From the NCBI GenBank assembly GCA_903898725.1, contig CAIUGQ010000042.1, forward strand, positions 1 through 5,526: a stretch of DNA of 5,526 bases. Reading direction: 5' to 3'. Under the pieces are notes generated by a model. It had not been told where the DNA came from, made no database searches, and worked only from the letters and a program-made list of their open reading frames with translations. How positions within the stretch are numbered: the first letter of the stretch is position 1; each line of letters starts with the position of its first letter. Positions 1 to 5,526 of this stretch are shown here, piece after piece. The translations under genes were made by a program, and so were the position numbers. The DNA comes from an uncultured Burkholderiales bacterium. GTDB taxonomy: Bacteria; Pseudomonadota; Gammaproteobacteria; Burkholderiales; Burkholderiaceae_E.

Positions 1-142
1 GGGCTTCGCTCGCAAGGTGGCCGGGCGCGTGATCTTCATGGACCAGGGCGAGATCGTCGAGGACGCACCCAAGGACGACTTCTTCGGCAGCCCGCGCAGC
101 GACCGCGCGCAGCTCTTCCTGTCCAAGATCCTGCAGCACTGA
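1..142 (+). CDS. gltL: Amino-acid ABC transporter ATP-binding protein, GltL-like (C-terminal 46 residues; 5' end outside window)
   Basis: The open frame runs from base 2 to a TGA at 140-142 and gives 46 residues, beginning GFARKVAGRVIFMDQGEIVE and ending FLSKILQH. This is the tail of a polar amino-acid ABC ATPase, the part just after the H-loop histidine, which lies off the window. The GFARKVA..RVIFMD.G.IVED..KD.FF...SDRA..FL.KIL pattern closely follows my recollection of Escherichia coli GltL, the ATPase of the glutamate/aspartate importer GltIJKL. The protein would sit on the cytoplasmic face and hydrolyse ATP to power uptake. Walker A, signature and Walker B motifs are outside the window and cannot be checked. 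GltL is usually the last gene of its operon, which fits the convergent gene that follows. The family call is strong. The substrate (glutamate/aspartate versus another polar amino acid) is inferred. Confidence 0.9.
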   Translation, partial: GFARKVAGRVIFMDQGEIVEDAPKDDFFGSPRSDRAQLFLSKILQH

Positions 143-147
143 GCGAG

Positions 148-161
148 GGCCGGCGACGGCC
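148..161 (+). other. Small stem-loop with GNRA-type tetraloop just after the gltL-like stop
   Basis: GGCCG (148-152) and CGGCC (157-161) are perfect inverted repeats around the loop GCGA, which matches the stable GNRA tetraloop consensus in plus-strand RNA. The hairpin begins 5 nt after the TGA. No T-tract follows, so it is not a standard intrinsic terminator. It could protect the mRNA 3' end or be a chance product of GC-rich sequence. Confidence 0.4.
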
Positions 162-190
162 GACTCGGGGCGACTAGGGCCGACTGGGGC
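161..190. repeat. Three tandem 10-bp repeats in the convergent intergenic gap
   Basis: Three adjacent decamers, CGACTCGGGG (161-170), CGACTAGGGC (171-180) and CGACTGGGGC (181-190), fit the consensus CGACTNGGGS. They fill most of the 57-bp gap between the two convergent genes. No function is evident. The array could come from replication slippage or be a remnant of a protein-binding or repeat element. Confidence 0.6.
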
Positions 191-199
191 CGTACGCGC

Positions 200-1861
<1,662 letters not shown>

Positions 1862-1869
1862 CGCCGCGC

Positions 1870-2697
1870 TCACAGGTCCGCCAGCCGCGGGTTCAGGGCA
1901 TCGTTGAGCCCTTCGCCCACCAGGTTGATCGACAGCACCGTGATCAGGATCACCACGCCCGGCACGGTGACCAGCCACCAGGCGTCGCGCAGGAAGGAGC
2001 GGCCCGCGCCGACCATGAACCCCCAGCTCATCTGGTTCGGCGCGCCCAGGCCGAGGAACGACAGCGCGCTCTCGACCAGGATGGCGGTCGCCACCAGCAG
2101 CGAGCCGGTCACGATCAGCGGGCTCAGCGTGTTGGGCAGCACCTGGGTGACCAGGATCGCCAGGTCGCGCTGGCCGGCCACGACCGCGGCCTGCACGAAC
2201 TCGCGCGACTTGACCGACAGCACCTCGCCGCGCACCACGCGGGCGATCGGCGGCCAGCTCACCACCGCGATGGCGATGACGAGGTTGGTGGCCGAGGGCG
2301 ACAGCACCGCGATCAGCACGATGGCGAACAGGAACGACGGGATGGTCTGGAAGAACTCGGTCAGACGCATCAGCAGGTCGTCCACCCAGCCGCCGAAGTA
2401 GCCGGCCAGCGCGCCCACGGCAGTGCCGAACGCGACGGCCGCCAGCGTGGCCAGCACCGCGATGAGCAGCGTGGTGCGCGAGCCGTGGATCAGGCCGGCC
2501 AGCACGTCGCGCCCCAGGCTGTCGGTGCCGAGCAGGAACTGCCCGGCCGGCTGGCCGAAGGGCGCGCCCACGATGGCGAAGGGATCGCGCGGTGCCAGCA
2601 CGTCGGCGAACACCGCCATCAGCAGCACCAGGGCCAGCCAGACGAGGCCGATCACGACGCGCGGGTTGGTGAGAAAGCGGCTCCGGAAGCTTTTCAT
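1870..2697 (-). CDS. Peptide ABC transporter permease, DppC/OppC type
   Basis: This 275-residue inner-membrane protein is the second permease of a peptide/nickel-type importer. Residues 14-34 form the first membrane helix, followed by the OppC_N-type region and the family motif LGTDSLGRD (56-64). The helical core runs from about 75 to 262. The EAA loop that contacts the ATPase is at 166-189, with QAAVVAG (169-175) and the terminal VLPN (186-189). SFLGLG (213-218) and the C-terminal LNP.L pattern are typical of DppC. The ATG at 2697 is well placed, because a GAGGGG Shine-Dalgarno (2709-2704) lies 6 nt upstream and overlaps the stop codon of the preceding permease. This suggests translational coupling, so that the two permeases are made in equal amounts. 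Length is slightly short of the usual 280-300 but the protein looks complete. The family is clear; the solute is not. Confidence 0.95.
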   Translation of the reverse strand: MKSFRSRFLTNPRVVIGLVWLALVLLMAVFADVLAPRDPFAIVGAPFGQPAGQFLLGTDSLGRDVLAGLIHGSRTTLLIAVLATLAAVAFGTAVGALAGYFGGWVDDLLMRLTEFFQTIPSFLFAIVLIAVLSPSATNLVIAIAVVSWPPIARVVRGEVLSVKSREFVQAAVVAGQRDLAILVTQVLPNTLSPLIVTGSLLVATAILVESALSFLGLGAPNQMSWGFMVGAGRSFLRDAWWLVTVPGVVILITVLSINLVGEGLNDALNPRLADL

Positions 2698-2703
2698 GGC
2701 GTG

Positions 2704-2709
2704 CCCCTC
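2704..2709 (-). promoter_or_regulatory. Ribosome binding site of the DppC-type gene, overlapping the upstream stop codon
   Basis: On the minus strand the sequence reads TGAGGGGCACGCCATG. GAGGGG lies 6 nt before the ATG and shares two bases with the TGA of the DppB-type gene. A ribosome terminating on the first permease would therefore sit on this site, which favours coupled translation. Confidence 0.75.
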
Positions 2710-3676
2710 AGCCCATCCGGATGCGCGGGTCGAGCGCCACGTACACCACGTCGACCAGCAGGTTGATCAGCACCACCAGCACCGCCGACATGAAGAAGAT
2801 GCCCAGCAGCAGGTTGTAGTCGCGGGCGAACAGGGACTGGTAGGCGAGCTGCCCGAGGCCGGGCCAGGCGAAGACCGCCTCCACCACCACCGAGCCGCCC
2901 AGCAATGCGCCGAACTGCACGCCGGCCATCGTCACCACCGGCAGGAGCGCATTGCGGAACACGTGGCGCGTGGTGATCTGCGCATGCGTCAGGCCCTTGG
3001 CGCGGGCGGTGGTCACGTAGTCCAGGCCGCGCTGCTCGAGCATCGAGGCGCGCATCAGCCGCGCATAGAGCGCCACGTAGAACAGCGACAGCGTCACCGT
3101 GGGCAGCACCAGGTGGTGGGCGATGTCCTTGACCCGCGCCCAGCCTTCGTTGAAGGCGACCACGTCCTCCATCCCCGAGGTGGGGAACCAGGCGAGCTTG
3201 ATGCTGAAGAACAGCACCAGCATCAGCCCGACCCAGAACAGTGGCATCGCGTAGAACACCACCGCCGCCACCGAGATGACGTGGTCCTTCCAGGTCCGCA
3301 CCCACAGCGCCGCGAGCACGCCCATGCCCACGCCCACGCCGAGCGAGACCACCAGCGTGGCCCCCATCAGCAGCAGCGTGGGGCCCATGCGCGCGAGGAT
3401 CAGGTCCAGCACCGGCGCGCTCTGGCGGAACGAGTAGCCCAGGTCCAGGGTCAGCAGGTTGCCCAGGTAGGACAGCAGCTGCACATACACCGGCTTGTCC
3501 TGCCCGAAGCGCGCGCGCAGCGCGTCGATGTACTCCTTGGGTGCACCGCCCGCCTCGCCGGCCAGCACCGTGGCGAGGTCGCCCGGCGCGAGCTGCAGCA
3601 GCAGGAAGTTGACGATCACCACCAGCAGCACGACCGGCAGGGTCTGCAGCAGGCGGCGCAGGATGTAGGCACCCAT
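2708..3676 (-). CDS. Peptide ABC transporter permease, DppB/OppB type
   Basis: This 322-residue inner-membrane protein is the first permease of the importer and pairs with the DppC-type protein to form the channel. It opens with the family-typical start MGAYILRRLLQTLPVV, and the first helix spans about 9-30. A periplasmic segment follows with the APGD motif (30-33) and the LDLGYS.R pattern (77-84). The helical core lies at about 97-125, 133-160, 188-205, 243-268 and 286-314. The EAA loop, DYVTTARAKGL then RNALLP (219-246), contacts the ATPase. VEAVFAWPGLGQL (264-276) and the C-terminal DPRIR (316-320) are characteristic of DppB. I chose the ATG at 3676 because a GGAG (3688-3685) lies 8 nt upstream. 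An in-frame TTG two codons earlier (3682) would leave only 2 nt from that site and is disfavoured. The length is normal for the family. Confidence 0.95.
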   Translation of the reverse strand: MGAYILRRLLQTLPVVLLVVIVNFLLLQLAPGDLATVLAGEAGGAPKEYIDALRARFGQDKPVYVQLLSYLGNLLTLDLGYSFRQSAPVLDLILARMGPTLLLMGATLVVSLGVGVGMGVLAALWVRTWKDHVISVAAVVFYAMPLFWVGLMLVLFFSIKLAWFPTSGMEDVVAFNEGWARVKDIAHHLVLPTVTLSLFYVALYARLMRASMLEQRGLDYVTTARAKGLTHAQITTRHVFRNALLPVVTMAGVQFGALLGGSVVVEAVFAWPGLGQLAYQSLFARDYNLLLGIFFMSAVLVVLINLLVDVVYVALDPRIRMG

Positions 3677-3684
3677 GGGCAACG

Positions 3685-3688
3685 CTCC
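3685..3688 (-). promoter_or_regulatory. Ribosome binding site that fixes the DppB-type start
   Basis: GGAG followed by eight bases and then ATG at 3676 gives near-ideal spacing. For the alternative TTG at 3682 the spacing would be 2 nt, so this site favours the ATG. Confidence 0.7.
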
Positions 3689-3695
3689 GTCCGCT

Positions 3696-3717
3696 CACGC
3701 CGGCGCTGGCCGGCGTG
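3696..3717 (-). other. Intercistronic stem-loop just upstream of the DppB-type ribosome binding site
   Basis: CACGCCGG (3696-3703) and CCGGCGTG (3710-3717) are perfect 8-bp inverted repeats around a 6-nt loop. In the minus-strand mRNA the stem ends 7 nt before the GGAG site of the first permease. No T-tract follows, so it is not a canonical intrinsic terminator. The likely role is blocking 3' decay of the binding-protein message or tempering permease expression. That role is inferred from position. Confidence 0.6.
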
Positions 3718-3739
3718 GCGGGGTGTGGGTGGGTGGCGC

Positions 3740-3760
3740 TGTCGGCCCGCAGGCCGGACA
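3740..3760 (-). other. Stem-loop shortly after the substrate-binding protein stop codon
   Basis: In the minus-strand mRNA, TGTCCGGCC (3760-3752) pairs with GGCCGACA (3747-3740) across a TGCG loop. The stem has 8 bp with one bulged C and begins 13 nt after the TAA of the binding-protein gene. A C-rich, poorly structured stretch follows rather than a T-tract. It may act as an mRNA-stabilising end for the binding-protein transcript. Confidence 0.55.
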
Positions 3761-3773
3761 GGCCCCGTCAGGC

Positions 3774-5357
3774 TTACTGACGGTTCGCGGTGGCGAAGTT
3801 GCCGTAGATGCCCAGCGGCGTCTCGATCACGTTCTTGAACTGCTTGTTGATCACCGTCGGGTAGCGCAGCTCGAGCACGTACACCACCGGGCTCGCCTCC
3901 TGCACGCGCTTGATGAGCTCGGCGTAGAGCTTGCCCCGCTCGGCGTCGTTGGTCTCGACGGTGGCCTTGTCCATCAGCGCGTCGGTCTCGGGGCTGCTCC
4001 AGCGCGACCCGTTCACGAACACCGTGCCCGGCCGGATGCGATCGGAGTGGAAGCCGCGGTGCACGCCGATCACCGGATCGGCCAGGTTGAACAGGAAGTT
4101 GGAGGTGATGGCGAAGTCGTAGTCGGTGTAGGTGCGCTTGAGCCACTTGGGCAGGTCTTCGTAGCGCAGGGTGACCTTGATGCCGATCTGCTGCAGCTGC
4201 TGCTGCACGGCCTCGCCGAAGCGCTGCCACTCTTCGCCGTACGGCGTGATGTCGTGCGTGATCTCGAAGCGCACGCCGCCGTCCTTGCGCGGCAGGCCCG
4301 CTTCGTCCAGCAGCTTGTTGGCGCGTGCCACCCGGTCGGACACGGTGTAGTCGGTGCCCGCCGCGAACAGGCCCGCCGGCTCGAAGTTGCTGCTGATCGG
4401 GCCCACGGCCGGCTTGCCGAGGCCGAACCACACGTTGTCGATCGCGAACTTGCGGTCGACGGCGTAGTTGATCGCCTGGCGCACCTTCGGGTTGTCGAAC
4501 GGGGGCTGCTTGGTGTTGATGATCATCTCGACCATCGGCGAGACCATCTCGGTGCCCGCCGACGTGATCTCCAGGCTGGGCAGCGCGCCCAGGCGCTTCA
4601 CGTCGTTGTAGGGCACGGCGCCGAGGCCGGCCACGTGTGCTTCGCCTTTCTCGAGTGCGGCCGTGCGGGTCGACGCATCGGCGATGAAGCGCACCACGAC
4701 GCGATCGAGGTAGGGCAGGCCCTTGCGCCAGTAGTTGGGGTTCTTGTCGAGGCGGACCAGCTCGCCCCGACGCCACTCGACGAACTTGAACGGGCCCGAT
4801 CCGATCGGCTGGTTGGCGTTCGGGTGGGCCTTGATGTCGCCCTGACCGTAGATGTGCTTGGGCAGCATCGGGCTCTCGTAGCCGGACAGTGCCTTCATCA
4901 GGTAGGGCGCCGGCTTGGCCAGCCGGAATATCACCGTCGTGGCGTCAGGCGTGTCGACCGCGGTGACTTCACGGAAGGTGGAGATGCCGCGCGGGTGGTT
5001 CTTCTTCAGCACCTCCATCACGGTGAACTGCACGTCGGCCGAGGTCAGCGGCTTGCCGTCGTGGAACTGCACGTCACTCCGCAGCTTGAAGGTGATCGTC
5101 TTGCCATCGGGCGCGACCGTCCAGCTCTCGGCCAGGCTCGCCTTGGGCTTCAGGTCGAAGCCGTACTCCAGCAGGCCGTCGAACACCTTCGCGGTCACCT
5201 GACCGATCGGGCCCGCGGTGCTGATGTAGGGCGCGAGGTTAGGCGGTTCGGGCTGAGTGATCTGCACCAGCGTGCCACCGGGCTTCTGGGCCGAGGCCGG
5301 TGCGCTCAGGGCGAACGCGAACGCGGCACATGCCGCGACGATCAGGGAACGGGACAT
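3774..5357 (-). CDS. Periplasmic substrate-binding protein of a peptide-type ABC importer (SBP_bac_5 / DppA family)
   Basis: This 527-residue precursor is the solute receptor of the importer. A Sec signal peptide is clear: short basic MSR, a hydrophobic run 4-19, and ASA before Q24 as the likely signal peptidase I site, giving a mature protein of about 504 residues. The family 5 solute-binding fold is shown by AESWTVAPDGKTITFKLR (76-93), the V.FHDGKPLTSADV segment (96-109), the IGSGPFKF motif (185-192), LDKNPNYW (203-210), and P.FDNPKVRQAINYAVDR (286-302) in the C-terminal lobe. The length of about 530 fits DppA/GsiB/OppA relatives. The ATG at 5357 has AAGGA 9 nt upstream. It is the first gene of the operon, as is common for binding proteins, and is followed by a 97-bp spacer with two stem-loops. 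Ligand cannot be deduced. Peptides or glutathione-like compounds are family-based guesses, and some relatives bind nickel, opines or sugars. Confidence 0.95.
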   Translation of the reverse strand: MSRSLIVAACAAFAFALSAPASAQKPGGTLVQITQPEPPNLAPYISTAGPIGQVTAKVFDGLLEYGFDLKPKASLAESWTVAPDGKTITFKLRSDVQFHDGKPLTSADVQFTVMEVLKKNHPRGISTFREVTAVDTPDATTVIFRLAKPAPYLMKALSGYESPMLPKHIYGQGDIKAHPNANQPIGSGPFKFVEWRRGELVRLDKNPNYWRKGLPYLDRVVVRFIADASTRTAALEKGEAHVAGLGAVPYNDVKRLGALPSLEITSAGTEMVSPMVEMIINTKQPPFDNPKVRQAINYAVDRKFAIDNVWFGLGKPAVGPISSNFEPAGLFAAGTDYTVSDRVARANKLLDEAGLPRKDGGVRFEITHDITPYGEEWQRFGEAVQQQLQQIGIKVTLRYEDLPKWLKRTYTDYDFAITSNFLFNLADPVIGVHRGFHSDRIRPGTVFVNGSRWSSPETDALMDKATVETNDAERGKLYAELIKRVQEASPVVYVLELRYPTVINKQFKNVIETPLGIYGNFATANRQ

Positions 5358-5366
5358 GGCTGGAAG

Positions 5367-5371
5367 TCCTT
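5367..5371 (-). promoter_or_regulatory. Ribosome binding site of the substrate-binding protein gene
   Basis: AAGGA lies 9 nt before the ATG at 5357 on the minus strand. It is the strongest Shine-Dalgarno match in the operon and supports this start. Confidence 0.75.
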
Positions 5372-5407
5372 CGAGAGGAATGGTGCCGCGAGGGGGGGCT
5401 CCGAAGC

Positions 5408-5437
5408 ACTATAGAGAAGGCCTCGTTTGGGCGGCAA
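5408..5437 (-). promoter_or_regulatory. Candidate sigma70 promoter of the importer operon
   Basis: On the minus strand, TTGCCG (5437-5432; 4 of 6 matches to TTGACA) and TATAGT (5413-5408; 5 of 6 to TATAAT) are separated by 18 bp. Transcription would begin near 5401-5400 and give a leader of about 44 nt. The A+T-rich -10 stands out in a G+C-rich background. No operator could be assigned. Confidence 0.6.
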
Positions 5438-5526
5438 GTAGCCCTGTATGCGCGAGACGCGGTGCATGCGGCCCCAAGGTGGGGCGGACGGTCGCCTCGG
5501 GCGCGCCGCGAATCGTGACGGATTCA
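5438..5526. other. Upstream non-coding edge with two short inverted repeats
   Basis: I see no supportable gene in these 89 bases on either strand. GCCCC (5471-5475) and GGGGC (5481-5485) flank a 5-nt loop, and GAATC (5510-5514) and GATTC (5521-5525) flank a 6-nt spacer. Both lie about 35-90 bp upstream of the candidate -35 and could be operator-like or part of a neighbouring gene's end. A minus-strand TGA at 5526-5524 could be the stop of a gene beyond the window, but this is untestable here. Confidence 0.3.

Noticed and set aside
3720..3736. G-quadruplex candidate on the plus strand
   Set aside because: The fourth G run has only two bases, so a three-layer quadruplex needs irregular pairing. 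The G-rich strand is the transcription template, and the mRNA is C-rich here.
3616..4776. A 386-codon minus-strand frame overlapping the binding-protein gene and the spacer
   Set aside because: It is an Arg/Gly/Ala-rich out-of-frame translation with no recognisable domain, and it overlaps two genes with strong family matches.
5328..5339. Possible lipobox (VAAC, residues 7-10) in the binding protein
   Set aside because: The cysteine would come after only nine residues, too short for a lipoprotein signal. A standard h-region and ASA cleavage site follow at 21-23, so a soluble periplasmic protein is more likely.
3675..5414. A 579-codon open frame on the plus strand opposite the substrate-binding protein gene
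   Set aside because: Its translation is rich in H, R, V, L, D and G and has no family resemblance. It mirrors the G/C-rich third positions of the real gene, which suppress stops on the opposite strand.
5300..5518. A 72-codon plus-strand open frame at the right edge
   Set aside because: It overlaps the binding-protein start, its leader and its promoter, and its composition is Arg/Gly-rich without any motif.

Overview
The window looks like ordinary chromosomal DNA from a G+C-rich proteobacterium. Strong third-position G/C bias and GltL-like and Dpp/Gsi-like protein sequences suggest a betaproteobacterium of the order Burkholderiales (for example Comamonadaceae). That placement is an inference from protein style, not a database match. 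I see no mobile element, CRISPR array, tRNA or rRNA.

Layout: bases 1-142 (+) are the last 46 codons of an amino-acid ABC transporter ATPase, very like GltL, whose upstream genes lie outside the window. A 57-bp convergent gap (143-199) holds a small hairpin and three tandem 10-bp repeats. The rest is one minus-strand operon read from right to left: a periplasmic substrate-binding protein (5357-3774), a DppB/OppB-type permease (3676-2708), a DppC/OppC-type permease (2697-1870) and a single-chain double ATPase (1861-200). A sigma70-like promoter lies upstream of the binding protein at 5437-5408. The remaining bases to 5526 hold no gene that I can support.

Together the four minus-strand genes encode a complete peptide/nickel/opine-family (Dpp/Opp/Gsi-like) ABC importer. 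The binding protein captures a solute in the periplasm, the two permeases form the membrane channel, and the fused two-domain ATPase drives transport. All ATPase motifs are intact in both halves. The substrate (di- or oligopeptide, glutathione or another small peptide-like molecule) cannot be read from the sequence. The genes are tightly packed: 10 bp between the permeases, and 8 bp or a 4-bp GTGA overlap before the ATPase, depending on its start. The exception is a 97-bp spacer between binding protein and first permease, which holds two stem-loops. Such a spacer would fit differential expression of the binding protein over the membrane parts.

I found no previously undescribed system. The findings are modest points about regulation and start sites.
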